A DNA stretch of 38,057 nucleotides from an uncultured Prevotellaceae bacterium (GCA_937915745.1 CALGGJ010000011.1:1-38057), one strand, 5' to 3'. Positions 7,549 through 16,684 are shown, counted from the stretch's first letter. The notes: generated by a model not told the origin, from the letters alone. A program made the numbers and translations.

Positions 7549-8211
7549 ATGAAAAAGATCATATACATCATAACAGCCATTGCAGCAATTTGCCTATCAT
7601 TCAGTTGCCACGACGATGAATCATTCGCCGAGATGAAAAAGAAGGAAAAACGCGCAATCGAGAAATTCCTGCAAGACAACGAATTCGGCGGACCTATAAA
7701 AGTAATCAGCGAAGAACAGTTTGCAGCACAAGACTCAACCACCGACACACTGCAAAACGAATACGTACTATTCGAGGAAGACGGAATATACATGCAAGTA
7801 ATCAACCGAGGCACCGGCAAGACATTTGTAGAAATGGCAAAAGAACAATCAGCCGACAGCACCATCAGCAAAACCATACTGTGCAGATTCCTGGAATACG
7901 ATATAAAAGCCGGCTCGATAACCAACACCAACCTATACAGCTCAAGCATCGTCGATAAGATGCTATGCAAATACACACACCGAAGCCTGCAGTACACAGC
8001 ATCATTCACACAAGGCAACATGATGTCAACCTACAATTCATCCTATGTACCCCAAGGCTGGCTGAAACCACTGCCATACATCAAACTGACACGCAACTCA
8101 GGTAAAATTGCCAAAGTCAGGCTCATCCTGCCATACTCGGCAGGAACACAAAACGCAGTCAACTACGTACTGCCAATGTTCTACGAAATATCCTACCAAC
8201 TCGGAATATAA
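7549..8211 (+). CDS. DUF4827-like lipoprotein
   Basis: A 220-residue lipoprotein with lipobox LSFSC (Cys20) and a charged stretch of Lys/Glu just after. The body resembles DUF4827 of Bacteroidales, a group related to FKBP-type peptidyl-prolyl isomerases: EKFLQDNEF, a YVLFEEDGIYMQVINRGTG segment, and near the end YVPQGWLKPLPYIK with a YEISYQLGI C-terminus. Catalytic ability is not shown by the sequence. It sits between rpe and a membrane protein with 13-base gaps, so it is co-transcribed. It probably acts in the periplasm or at the inner face of the outer membrane. Confidence 0.78.
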   Translation: MKKIIYIITAIAAICLSFSCHDDESFAEMKKKEKRAIEKFLQDNEFGGPIKVISEEQFAAQDSTTDTLQNEYVLFEEDGIYMQVINRGTGKTFVEMAKEQSADSTISKTILCRFLEYDIKAGSITNTNLYSSSIVDKMLCKYTHRSLQYTASFTQGNMMSTYNSSYVPQGWLKPLPYIKLTRNSGKIAKVRLILPYSAGTQNAVNYVLPMFYEISYQLGI

Positions 8212-8224
8212 AGCAAGATAAGCG

Positions 8225-9961
8225 ATGAAGATAGGGTCAACAGTCAGAAACCTAGGAAACGACTTAAGCACGTGTATTAAGCGCTTCCCCATAGTTGTGA
8301 CATTTGTCGTAGCCCTATCCATACACCTTATCATGCTTGCATCACCATCCGACGAATACAGAAACCTCCCTTTAGTCAAAACGCTGACATGCTACCTCGC
8401 GGCTGCATCCATATTGTCGCTAACACTGCGCCTATGGGACGAAGACCATGCCACACGTAAACAAGCACTGATAGCCAACATAGCAGCCCATGCCCTGCTC
8501 GTTGCCGATGCAATATTGCTATATTGCCAATTAAGTAGCCAAGCAAGCTGGATTGAGTCCTACCTGCCGCATATAGCATTGATAGCAGTACTGACCCTGT
8601 CAGTATTCGTGCTACCATTCTTCAAACAGAAAGACGACATCCCTGCATGGAACTTCACTGCTAACACCATCATTAGCGGCATGATATGTGCTTTGGTTGG
8701 GCAGGTAATGGCTGTTGGCATCAACTTACTACTATATTCGGTTCACACCCTATTCGGGACAAGTTACGAATTTCAGCATTTCATGACGACCGAGGTGTTG
8801 TGCGGACTACTGCTCCCAGTCATCCTACTGCTCGGACGTATTCCACAAGGCAGACATAAATACAATCAAGTACCGCTCGATTCCACATTCTTCAACGCAG
8901 TCGTTCGATTCCTCATAGTGCCGCTCGTGTCGCTCTACCTGCTCATCCTGTACATCTATACAACACAAATAGTCGTAACATGGAAGTTACCCGACGGATG
9001 GATTTCAAACTTAGTGACAATATCAATGGCAGGACTCATTGCCATTGAATTCGGCATCTATCCCGTGAGGAAACTGCAAAACAAAGCAATCGACAACCGA
9101 ATTGCAAAATGGCTTCCGGCATTGATGCTGCCACTCATTTTGCTCATGACGGTAGGCATCATACGCCGTGTGAGCGACTATGGAATCACTGTAATGCGAC
9201 TATATCTCATAACACTAAATCTGTGGTTCTATGCTGTCTGTATCATTTTGCTTATAACAAAAGCACGAAGAATAACATGGATAGTGACATCGTTTGTAGT
9301 CATACTCTTTATCACATCGGTACTACCTGTCAACTATGCAAGCTGCACACGCTCATACATGCAGCGCAAGGTGGAACAAGTGATGAAGGGAATGAAACTG
9401 CCAATCAGCACTGACGAATATCCCGATTTCCTGAAGACACTATCCAAAGAAGAAGCGACCACACTGAATATGCGCCTGCAATATCTTGCCAAAAACTACG
9501 ACTACGCTGCCAACCAATACGTAAAAGCATCAGGAGAGCACCTCAGATGGGGGTATTTCTCCAACATCTATTTAGCCGATTCTATGATAGCAGAGCCCGT
9601 TGAAGATGAACATGCTTATATACGAAACTACATGATAGACATACCCGATGGGTTTAAACACATCGTAGATATACAATCACAATCGACGAAATATGATGAA
9701 ACTGACAAAATAATAGAAATGGAGGTGAAGAATGACAGCATTACCTACGACACCTTCATCATCAACATAGATACAATAAGGGCACACTTTGCATCAGAAG
9801 ATTATGGGGTCTTCAAGGCTGAAAGTAAAAGCGGCATGAGTTTGCTATATATCAACGACTACGACAACTATGCCTCCTACGACAGAGACAATGATTCGAC
9901 ACACACATATTGTCTGAGAGTCGGGGGCTTGCTCATACAGAAAACAGGCAACAAAAAATAA
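8225..9961 (+). CDS. DUF4153-like polytopic membrane protein
   Basis: A 578-residue membrane protein. About residues 20-385 contain roughly ten hydrophobic segments, for example VVTFVVALSIHLIMLA, IALIAVLTLSVFVLPFF, and the pair around LPALMLPLILLMTVGIIRR followed by VSDYGIT, which fits the DUF4153 family. The last 190 residues are soluble, rich in Asp and Tyr, and probably face the periplasm. Function unknown. It is third in the rpe-to-glmM operon, which suggests expression with growth-related genes, but a link to sugar-phosphate metabolism is not shown. Confidence 0.78.
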   Translation: MKIGSTVRNLGNDLSTCIKRFPIVVTFVVALSIHLIMLASPSDEYRNLPLVKTLTCYLAAASILSLTLRLWDEDHATRKQALIANIAAHALLVADAILLYCQLSSQASWIESYLPHIALIAVLTLSVFVLPFFKQKDDIPAWNFTANTIISGMICALVGQVMAVGINLLLYSVHTLFGTSYEFQHFMTTEVLCGLLLPVILLLGRIPQGRHKYNQVPLDSTFFNAVVRFLIVPLVSLYLLILYIYTTQIVVTWKLPDGWISNLVTISMAGLIAIEFGIYPVRKLQNKAIDNRIAKWLPALMLPLILLMTVGIIRRVSDYGITVMRLYLITLNLWFYAVCIILLITKARRITWIVTSFVVILFITSVLPVNYASCTRSYMQRKVEQVMKGMKLPISTDEYPDFLKTLSKEEATTLNMRLQYLAKNYDYAANQYVKASGEHLRWGYFSNIYLADSMIAEPVEDEHAYIRNYMIDIPDGFKHIVDIQSQSTKYDETDKIIEMEVKNDSITYDTFIINIDTIRAHFASEDYGVFKAESKSGMSLLYINDYDNYASYDRDNDSTHTYCLRVGGLLIQKTGNKK

Positions 9962-9973
9962 AACAAACACAAT

Positions 9974-11368
9974 ATGAGCTTAATAAAATCAATATCCGGA
10001 ATCAGAGGAACAATCGGAGGCAAAGCGGGAGAAGGACTCAACCCTCTCGACATTGTAAAATTCACATCAGCATATGCCACACTCATACGCCGGACCACGA
10101 CAGTTGAAACCAACAAGATAGTAGTGGGACGCGATGCACGCATTTCAGGCGAAATGGTAAAAAATGTAGTTTGCGGAACACTCATGGGAATGGGATTCGA
10201 TGTAGTAAACATAGGATTAGCATCTACACCAACCACCGAGCTGGCAGTAACCATGGAAGGGGCTTGCGGAGGCATCATAATCACTGCAAGCCACAACCCA
10301 CGCCACTGGAACGCACTCAAACTACTCAACTACCGAGGCGAATTCCTCAATGCTGCCGAAGGAAACGAAGTACTCAACATAGCACAACGCGAAGACTTCG
10401 ACTTTGCTGATGTTGACCACCTCGGACATTATCGCGAAGACAACACCTACAACCAACGACATATCGACCTCGTACTCAATCTGCCACTCGTCGATGTGCC
10501 AGCAATCAAAGAAGCACAATTCCGTGTCGCATTCGATTCTGTCAACTCCGTAGGAGGTATCATACTGCCAATGCTGCTTAAACAACTCGGCGTGGAAACC
10601 ATCACACCACTATACGACGAACCAACCGGCGACTTCCAGCATAACCCCGAACCACTTGAGAAGAACCTCAGCGACATCATGAACCTCATGAGAAAAGGTG
10701 GACACGATGTGGCATTTGTGGTCGATCCCGATGTTGACCGGCTTGCCATGATATGCGAAGACGGAACAATGTATGGCGAGGAATATACACTTGTCACTGC
10801 TGCCGACTATGTTCTGAGTATAACACCCGGCAACACAGTGAGCAACCTGTCATCAACCAGGGCACTGAGAGATGTGACCGAGAAATACGGGAAGCAGTAT
10901 AACGCAGCTGCTGTGGGCGAAGTAAACGTGGTGACCAAGATGAAAGAAACCAATGCAATAATCGGAGGCGAAGGAAATGGCGGAGTTATCTACCCACAAG
11001 CACACTACGGACGCGACGCACTTGTAGGAATAGCACTGGTACTTTCACATCTTGCACACAAGGGATGCACAATGTCACAACTGAGGAAGACCTATCCTGA
11101 ATACCAAATAGCGAAGAACCGTATCGACCTCGACCCAGAAACCAACGTAGATGCAATACTGCAAAAGGTGAAAGATATGTTCCAATCCGACCCTAACGTA
11201 GCAGTCAACGATATCGACGGTGTAAAGATTGATTTCGCCGACAAGTGGGTACACTTGCGCAAATCAAACACCGAGCCAATCATACGCGTATATAGTGAGG
11301 CCGAAACAATACAAGAAGCTGATGAGCTCGGAAAGAAAATTATGGACGTAGTCTATTCTATGAAATAG
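9974..11368 (+). CDS. glmM: Phosphoglucosamine mutase
   Basis: Alpha-D-phosphohexomutase, 464 residues, most likely converting glucosamine 6-phosphate to glucosamine 1-phosphate for UDP-GlcNAc, the precursor of peptidoglycan and lipid A. The four-domain layout is intact: phosphoserine Ser106 in TASHNP, Mg loop DPDVDR (251-256), sugar loop GGEGNGG (331-337), and phosphate-binding RKSNTEP (429-435). The GEGNGG form and starting motif SGIRGT fit GlmM-like Bacteroidetes enzymes. Some phosphomannomutases or phosphoglucomutases share all these motifs, so substrate is inferred. Last gene of the operon; a hairpin terminator lies about 135 bases downstream. Confidence 0.88.
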   Translation: MSLIKSISGIRGTIGGKAGEGLNPLDIVKFTSAYATLIRRTTTVETNKIVVGRDARISGEMVKNVVCGTLMGMGFDVVNIGLASTPTTELAVTMEGACGGIIITASHNPRHWNALKLLNYRGEFLNAAEGNEVLNIAQREDFDFADVDHLGHYREDNTYNQRHIDLVLNLPLVDVPAIKEAQFRVAFDSVNSVGGIILPMLLKQLGVETITPLYDEPTGDFQHNPEPLEKNLSDIMNLMRKGGHDVAFVVDPDVDRLAMICEDGTMYGEEYTLVTAADYVLSITPGNTVSNLSSTRALRDVTEKYGKQYNAAAVGEVNVVTKMKETNAIIGGEGNGGVIYPQAHYGRDALVGIALVLSHLAHKGCTMSQLRKTYPEYQIAKNRIDLDPETNVDAILQKVKDMFQSDPNVAVNDIDGVKIDFADKWVHLRKSNTEPIIRVYSEAETIQEADELGKKIMDVVYSMK

Positions 11369-11421
11369 CAATCATATAGACCATAACAAAGACTCAGATA
11401 ATACTAAACATAAACAATAAT

Positions 11422-11511
11422 CAATATAGACACAAACAAAATCACACTATAGACACAGAAGAAGATAACACTATAGACACAGAAGAAGATAACATTATAG
11501 AAACAGACGAG
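11422..11511 (+). repeat. 24-bp tandem repeat downstream of glmM
   Basis: Two exact 24-bp units start at 11445 and 11469 (CACTATAGACACAGAAGAAG and 4 more bases). A third, diverged unit starts at 11493, and a weaker copy with a 23-base step starts at 11422. The array sits in the convergent gap between glmM and the small winged-helix gene and runs into the terminator hairpin. Confidence 0.8.
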
Positions 11512-11545
11512 GGAATCAGCTATGCCGGTTCCCACGTCTGTATTT
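11503..11545. terminator. Hairpin terminator between convergent glmM and winged-helix gene
   Basis: Arms ACAGACG (11503-11509) and CGTCTGT (11535-11541) enclose GGGAA/TTCCC (11511-11515 with 11529-11533) around a 13-base loop. The T-run on the plus strand is short (ATTTT). It can serve both converging genes. Confidence 0.6.
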
Positions 11546-11563
11546 TGGTAGTTTTCTAATAGA

Positions 11564-11773
11564 TTACTTAAGCGAATAGATATACGGGTCCTTTTCGTCA
11601 CCTGATTCTGAAACAGATACCTTATCCTCGCGAAGCAACCATCCGAGTCCAAGATTGAAGTCTTTCTCTGCCAGCTTGGTTGATTTCCTAATCTGCTTGT
11701 AAGTCTGACCATTGTTCTCATCCAATGCATGCCAAATAAGACCTGCAATGTTTCCAGCTTTCTCCTGTAACAT
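11564..11773 (-). CDS. Small winged-helix protein (DUF2582-like)
   Basis: A 69-residue cytoplasmic protein whose pattern (AGLIWHALDENNGQTYKQIRK, then LGWLLREDKV and a short beta wing) is that of the small winged helix-turn-helix family DUF2582, common in Bacteroidetes. It probably binds DNA, but targets are unknown. It stands alone with its own well-formed promoter and converges on glmM. Confidence 0.8.
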   Translation of the reverse strand: MLQEKAGNIAGLIWHALDENNGQTYKQIRKSTKLAEKDFNLGLGWLLREDKVSVSESGDEKDPYIYSLK

Positions 11774-12091
11774 AACTTTTTTCTTTAATCAAATTAATAC
11801 TTCTAAAACCTATGTGATTTTTGTTTCACGCTGCAAAGTTACGTCTTTTTTATTAATCACCAAACTTTTTTTAAGAAAAATCAAACATTTATGTACATTT
11901 TTGTGTGCGAACACAGATAAATGTATATGACAAAATACAATTTCAACTGAAATTTATCATTAAATTGTTGTGACGAAAATGAAAAATGGATTTCACTGAT
12001 ATTGAATTCTCCTTTTCCTTAAAGGTTACGTCACCACTATGCACTATTTGCAACAATTCTATCTTCAGTGTGCAAAATTAACAATTTAATG
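11774..12091. other. Intergenic region between winged-helix gene and tRNA-Ser
   Basis: 318 AT-rich bases. Apart from the winged-helix promoter, the only structure I see is an 11-bp inverted repeat, ATTAAATTGTT at 11959-11969 and its complement at 12080-12090, the latter ending next to the 3' end of the tRNA. No open reading frame of note. Confidence 0.5.
11834..11864 (-). promoter_or_regulatory. Bacteroidetes promoter of the winged-helix gene
   Basis: Minus-strand TAACTTTG (11834-11841) with TTTG (11861-11864) 19 bases upstream, close to the ideal -33/-7 layout. The start codon lies about 60 bases downstream. Confidence 0.65.
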
Positions 12092-12178
12092 CGGAAGAGG
12101 GGGGATTCGAACCCCCGAAACGGTTACCCGTTTACCGGTTTTCGAGACCAGCGCAATCGTCCACTCTGCCACCCTTCC
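12092..12178 (-). tRNA. tRNA-Ser (anticodon CGA)
   Basis: An 87-base class II tRNA on the minus strand. Acceptor arm GGAAGGG/CTCTTCC with discriminator G; D-arm with GGCAGAGTGG; anticodon stem CTGGT/ACCGG around loop CTCGAAA, giving anticodon CGA (reads UCG, Ser); a long variable arm (AAACGGGTAACCGTTT) as expected for serine; T-loop GTTCGAATC. The 3' CCA is not encoded. It lies about 105 bases after the lipoprotein gene that ends the pheT operon. Confidence 0.95.
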
Positions 12179-12283
12179 ATTATTTATTGAATGTACACAC
12201 TTCTTTATTTTTGTGTTATACATTTCTGTATTGCCGGTTACATACTTCAATATCGTGTGTCATACACCTCGCCTGGTGTAATA

Positions 12284-12712
12284 TTATCTGTAATCTTCTG
12301 TCGTAAAACAGAACTCTGTAAGCTTTTCGTGTGTATCTGCATTGTAGTATGCATATACGATATTTAGTCCTTCTTCTTTCACATGTCGCAAATCGACCGA
12401 ATTTCTGACAGCTTTCAGTAAGTTGTCTCTCAACTCGTCGTGCTTTCGTTCCATTTCGTCCAGCATTATCGAGTCGGCCTTGACTGAATAGAAATACACA
12501 TAGTTGTTATTGCTGTCGTTCTGACAGACTAGGCTGTCGAGTATTATGATATCCTCAAATTCCGGTCGAGGACAATTCTTCTTTGTAAACTCGCGTGCTT
12601 CACGTTCAAAACGCTCTCGTTTTGTTTCCTGACATGATGTAAACATTATCATCACTGCCAATGTGAAACCTGCCATTAGTATGTTTGCATTCTGCCTGAT
12701 GTGTATATCCAT
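12284..12712 (-). CDS. Small lipoprotein of unknown function
   Basis: A 142-residue protein with an N-terminal hydrophobic segment and lipobox FTSC (about 24-27), followed by a Lys/Arg/Glu-rich helix (ETKRERFEREAREFTKKNC). The rest is a small alpha/beta fold with DSLV, VYFYSVKAD and VYAYYNADTHEKL segments. I do not recognise the family. The start lies 9 bases after the TSCPD gene stop, so it is probably the last coding gene of the pheT-yebC-TSCPD operon. Confidence 0.75.
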   Translation of the reverse strand: MDIHIRQNANILMAGFTLAVMIMFTSCQETKRERFEREAREFTKKNCPRPEFEDIIILDSLVCQNDSNNNYVYFYSVKADSIMLDEMERKHDELRDNLLKAVRNSVDLRHVKEEGLNIVYAYYNADTHEKLTEFCFTTEDYR

Positions 12713-12721
12713 GTCGCAGTT

Positions 12722-13003
12722 TTATGATGTTGCCGTTTTCTTTGCATCAATTCGCTGTATTGCTTCTTTCAATGCAATCGACAGTTGCTGCGGACATGAT
12801 GTGGCCTTGGTTCCGCACTTCACGTCTTCGAGCAATGCGATGATATCTTCGGCCTTACGTCCTTTTGTCAACTGGGCTACCCCTACAGTATTTCCTGGAC
12901 AACCTCCAACGAAGTTTATGTTCTGAATCGTGTGGTCGTTGTCAACTTCAAGCTCAATTGCTTTCGAGCAGGTTCCGTGGGTATGATAGATTGCTTTCAT
13001 CAT
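12722..13003 (-). CDS. TSCPD domain protein (TIGR03905 family)
   Basis: A 93-residue protein with the TSCPD signature, here CGTKATSCPQQL (63-74), preceded by FVGGCPGN (31-38). The domain also forms the C-terminus of some B12-dependent ribonucleotide reductases; the small stand-alone form has no proven role. Conserved Cys12, Cys35, Cys63 and Cys70 suggest metal or thiol chemistry. Its ATG follows the yebC stop with no gap (TAA then ATG-ATG), so translation is probably coupled; either of the two first Met codons may be used. Confidence 0.9.
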   Translation of the reverse strand: MMKAIYHTHGTCSKAIELEVDNDHTIQNINFVGGCPGNTVGVAQLTKGRKAEDIIALLEDVKCGTKATSCPQQLSIALKEAIQRIDAKKTATS

Positions 13004-13735
13004 TTACTTCATGTTGGTATATACGTTCTGCACATCGTCGAACTCTTCAAGTTTCTCTACCATTTTGTCGATTGTCTCCCGCTGCTCGTCGGTCACTTCC
13101 TTCAGGTCGTTTGGCACGTATGTAAATTCAGCTGCAGTGATTTCATACCTATGGTCTTCGAGGTACTTCTGAATGAGAGAGAAACTCTTTGGTTCGCCAT
13201 ATATGGTGATGAGTGTCTCGTCTTTGTCTTCGTCGTATTCCTCGTCAAATTCGTCGTTCACACCGAGGTCGATAAGTTCGAGAATCATCTCGTCGGTATC
13301 GAGTCCCTCTGGTTTCTTAAACGAGAACATTGCATAATGGTCGAAGAGATAAGCCAACGAGCCCATTGTTCCGAGTGTTCCGCTGAACTTGTTGAAGATG
13401 CTGCGTACATCGGCTACGGTACGGGTTGTATTGTCGGTAAGTGTATCGACAAAGATGGCTATTCCGTGTGGTCCGTAACCTTCGTATGTCATTGTCTTCC
13501 ATGCCGACTTGTCTTTACCGATTGCGTTTTTTATTGCACGGTCGATGTTGTCCTTAGGCATGTTTTCATGGCGGCATGTTGCTATGATGGCACGCAGGTG
13601 TGCATTGTTGTCGGGGTCTGGTCCACCCTCGGCCACTGCTATTGCAATCTGCTTACCCAGACGTGTGAATGTCTTTGCCATATTGCCCCATCTCTTGAGT
13701 TTACGGGCTTTTCTGAATTCAAATGCTCTTCCCAT
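13004..13735 (-). CDS. YebC/PmpR family protein
   Basis: A 243-residue YebC/PmpR-family (TACO1-like) protein. Family members were described as transcription regulators, and recent work links some to ribosome stalling at proline-rich stretches. The N-terminal motif is AFEFRKARKLKRWGNMAKTF; further motifs are GGPDPDNNAHLR, a NMPKDNIDRAI segment, YEGYGPHGIAIFVDTLTDN, and an acidic middle. The acidic run EFDEEYDEDKDE (about 160-175) is longer than in many homologues. It lies 49 bases after pheT and directly before the TSCPD gene. Confidence 0.93.
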   Translation of the reverse strand: MGRAFEFRKARKLKRWGNMAKTFTRLGKQIAIAVAEGGPDPDNNAHLRAIIATCRHENMPKDNIDRAIKNAIGKDKSAWKTMTYEGYGPHGIAIFVDTLTDNTTRTVADVRSIFNKFSGTLGTMGSLAYLFDHYAMFSFKKPEGLDTDEMILELIDLGVNDEFDEEYDEDKDETLITIYGEPKSFSLIQKYLEDHRYEITAAEFTYVPNDLKEVTDEQRETIDKMVEKLEEFDDVQNVYTNMK

Positions 13736-13784
13736 ATATGTCGGTATATTCTGTGTATTCTATTAATTCGATTGCAAAATTTAC

Positions 13785-16289
13785 TTATTTACCTCTGACG
13801 ACAGCTCCCGTGGCCTTAACGACTGATTGTTCAATCTTGTTCATAACTGCCTCGATTGCATGGTCGTTGAGGGTTTTGTCTTCGCTTTGCAGGATGAAGT
13901 TGACTGCATATGATTTCTTGCCGTCTTCCAGGTTTTTGCCTTCATATACGTCAAAGAGCTTCACGTCTTTCAGCAGTTTGTGTTCTGCCTGATATGCTGC
14001 GGCTTCAATCTGTGCGAATTCTATATTCTTGTCGATGAGTAGTGCGAGGTCGCGGCTCACAGCCGGATATTTCGGTATGTCATAATAGTTCACTCCCTTG
14101 CCGCGAACAAGTCGCATGAGGTTGTTCCAGTTGATGTCGGCATAATATACTGGTGCTTCGATGCCGAGCTTTGCTGTCTGTTTTTTGCTGACGATGCCAT
14201 ATTGTGCAATAAGTTTGCCTCCACGCTGGCTTATGGTCTGCGACTTTGCAAACACATCGTTTTTCTCTTCGCTGAATACTAGTGCTCCGAATGGTGTTCC
14301 GAGACGTCGCAGGATGTTGAGCACGTATGATTTCAGTTCATAGACCGATGTGTCTTCGTCGGCATGTGCCCAGTTGCCCGCCACTCTGTGTCCTGTAATC
14401 CAGAGGGCTAGGTGATAGTCTTCTCTGTATGGTGCCAATATTGCTTTTGATGTCTCTGCATCACTCTTCGTTGGCTTTTCTGCCGGTCGGCGTTCTGCGT
14501 TGTAGTAGTAGCAGTTGCCAAACTCGAAGAGTCGGAGGTCGGGCATACGGCGGTTGGTGTTGTGGCTTATAACCTCGAGGCCACCAAAGAGCATTGTCTG
14601 TCGCATTACGCCAAGATCCTGGCTCAGTGGGTTGATAAGTCTTACCAGGTTATCTGCCTTGTATGTTTCGAGTTGGTCGTAGTATGACGTTCTTGTGAGT
14701 GAGTTGTTGAGTATTTCGTTAAATCCACATCCCACGAGTTGTTCTGCAACCAGGTTTTGTTGTTTGTGGCTACGGTCGAGCTCTCCTTTCGTGGTGAGCG
14801 ACGAGCGCAGCTGTGTTGGGATTTCCATGTTGTTGTATCCGTAGATTCGCAGCACTTCTTCCACTATGTCGCACGGACGTGTTACATCTACGCGATATGC
14901 TGGTACTTGTAGTGTGACTGTTTTGTCGGTCTCGCTCAGTATGGTCATTCCCAGGTCGGTGCATATCGACTTGACTGTGTCGGTTGGTATTTCTTTGCCT
15001 GAAAGGTCCCACAAGTACTTGTATTCGAGTTCGACGGTTGCATCGGCAGGTAGTGTGTCGTTTTTCACATCTACTATGTCCATTGCTATTGTTCCTCCGG
15101 CCAGTTCCTTTGCCATGAGTGCAGCCATCTTTATTGCATATACTTGTCCGTCGGGGTCGATTCCACGTTCGAATCTGAAGCTGGCGTCGGTCTGTAATCC
15201 GTGGCGTCGTGCCGATTTCCGTATCCATGTTGGATGAAAATATGCCGACTCGAACAATACGTTGGTGGTTGTTTCGTAGGTTCCACTACCCTTTCCTCCA
15301 AACACGCCTGCGATACACATCGCCTCTTCTGCGTTGCAGATTGCAAGGTCGCGGTCGGAGAGTTTGTGTTCTGTGCCGTCGAGTGTTACGAATGGTGTGC
15401 CTTCGGGCATGGTTTTTACTACTACCTTACGTCCTGTCACCATATCGGCATCGAAGCAGTGTAGTGGTTGTCCGTAGGCCATCATGATGTAGTTGGTGAT
15501 ATCTACGATGTTGTTGATTGGACGGAGTCCGATGGTTGTGAGTTTGTCTTGCAACCACTTTGGCGATTCTTTCACTTCGCATCCTTTCACTGTCACTGCA
15601 ACATATCGCGGACATGCTTCGGCCTGCTCTACTACGATGTCGATTGGCAAGTCGTGATTATCCACCTTGAAGTTATCGGCCGACGGTCGGTGGAGTGCTG
15701 TTGGCAGGTTGTTCTGCCGCAGATATGCATAGAGGTCGCGAGCAACACCCCAGTGGCTGCAGGCATCGGAGTGGTTTGGCGTTATGCCGATGCCTATGAG
15801 GTAGTCGCTCTCTAAATTGTAGTATTGTGCTGCAGGAGTTCCGACAACTGCATTGTCGGGCAGTTCGATGATACCAGCGTGGCTGTGTCCGATTCCAATT
15901 TCGTCTTCGGCACAGAGCATTCCGTTCGACTCCACGCCTCTGAGTTTCGACCTCTTGATGACGAATTCTTTGTCGCCGTCGTAGAGTTTCGTTCCGAGTG
16001 TGGCAGCAATGGTCTTAAGTCCCTGCCGGCAGTTTGGGGCGCCACACACGATTTGTTCCTCGCATCCGTCGCCCAATGCCACACGGCATACGTGCATGTG
16101 GTCGCTGTCGGGATGTGGCTCACAGGTCAGTACCTCGGCCACCACCAGCCCGGCCAATCCCCCACGGATGGCCTGAACCTCGTCCAGACTTTCAACCTCA
16201 AGACCCACACTGGTAAGCGCTTTTGACACATCGTCGGGCGAGAGGTCGAAATCAACATACTCTTTTAACCACTTATAACTGATATTCAT
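13785..16289 (-). CDS. pheT: Phenylalanyl-tRNA synthetase beta subunit
   Basis: The large subunit of the alpha2beta2 enzyme that charges tRNA-Phe. At 834 residues it is full length: N-terminal B1 (MNISYKWLKEYVDF), an EMAP-like tRNA-binding domain at about 40-150, B3/B4 editing domain (about 210-380), B5 (about 400-475), the catalytic-like core, and a C-terminal FDX-ACB anticodon-binding domain (about 740-834, YPAVSRDLALLID). pheS is not in this window. It heads the operon pheT-yebC-TSCPD-lipoprotein, with a clear promoter 28 bases upstream. Confidence 0.97.
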   Translation of the reverse strand: MNISYKWLKEYVDFDLSPDDVSKALTSVGLEVESLDEVQAIRGGLAGLVVAEVLTCEPHPDSDHMHVCRVALGDGCEEQIVCGAPNCRQGLKTIAATLGTKLYDGDKEFVIKRSKLRGVESNGMLCAEDEIGIGHSHAGIIELPDNAVVGTPAAQYYNLESDYLIGIGITPNHSDACSHWGVARDLYAYLRQNNLPTALHRPSADNFKVDNHDLPIDIVVEQAEACPRYVAVTVKGCEVKESPKWLQDKLTTIGLRPINNIVDITNYIMMAYGQPLHCFDADMVTGRKVVVKTMPEGTPFVTLDGTEHKLSDRDLAICNAEEAMCIAGVFGGKGSGTYETTTNVLFESAYFHPTWIRKSARRHGLQTDASFRFERGIDPDGQVYAIKMAALMAKELAGGTIAMDIVDVKNDTLPADATVELEYKYLWDLSGKEIPTDTVKSICTDLGMTILSETDKTVTLQVPAYRVDVTRPCDIVEEVLRIYGYNNMEIPTQLRSSLTTKGELDRSHKQQNLVAEQLVGCGFNEILNNSLTRTSYYDQLETYKADNLVRLINPLSQDLGVMRQTMLFGGLEVISHNTNRRMPDLRLFEFGNCYYYNAERRPAEKPTKSDAETSKAILAPYREDYHLALWITGHRVAGNWAHADEDTSVYELKSYVLNILRRLGTPFGALVFSEEKNDVFAKSQTISQRGGKLIAQYGIVSKKQTAKLGIEAPVYYADINWNNLMRLVRGKGVNYYDIPKYPAVSRDLALLIDKNIEFAQIEAAAYQAEHKLLKDVKLFDVYEGKNLEDGKKSYAVNFILQSEDKTLNDHAIEAVMNKIEQSVVKATGAVVRGK

Positions 16290-16316
16290 TTCTGCGTGCT
16301 AGCTTTTTTCGAGTTG

Positions 16317-16348
16317 CAAAGTTAGCACAAAATATTGAACTGACCAAA
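16317..16348 (-). promoter_or_regulatory. Bacteroidetes promoter of pheT
   Basis: Minus-strand TAACTTTG (16317-16324) with TTTG (16345-16348) 20 bases upstream; near-ideal spacing. The -7 element lies 28 bases before the pheT ATG. Confidence 0.65.
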
Positions 16349-16534
16349 CATCACAGCGACTTTTTTGCGCTCTGCGCTACAACTTGTTTGCTTTATGGCG
16401 CAAAGAAGCTTGGTTTGAATCAAAGGCCAAGCTGTTTGTCTGTGTATTCTGACAGTCGGCAAGTGTAGATTCCGGCAGAGGGCATACACCTTATTATTCT
16501 ATATAGACAAACGTGCATCAGCACCTTCCATTTT

Positions 16535-16622
16535 ATGAGTGCGCAGTCTTGGCTCCATGAGTGCGTACTCTTGGCTCCATGAGTGCGCAGTCTTGGCCCT
16601 GCGAGTGCGCTCATGCCGAGAC
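16535..16622 (+). repeat. 22-bp tandem repeat array C
   Basis: Four 22-bp units starting at 16535, 16557, 16579 and 16601. Units one and three have core GAGTGCGCAGTC with spacer TTGGCTCCAT or TTGGCCCTGC; unit two has GAGTGCGTACTC; the fourth is diverged. Same strand orientation as arrays A and B. Confidence 0.88.
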
Positions 16623-16684
16623 TGCAATATAGGCTCGTCAGAATAATGATGAGCATGAAATGCCAAATTGTCAGTCACATCATA

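Noticed and set aside
12932..13798. 288-codon open frame on the plus strand opposite yebC
   Set aside because: It is antisense to a clear YebC family gene; its Cys/Val/Phe-rich product has no domain and reflects the codon bias of the real gene.
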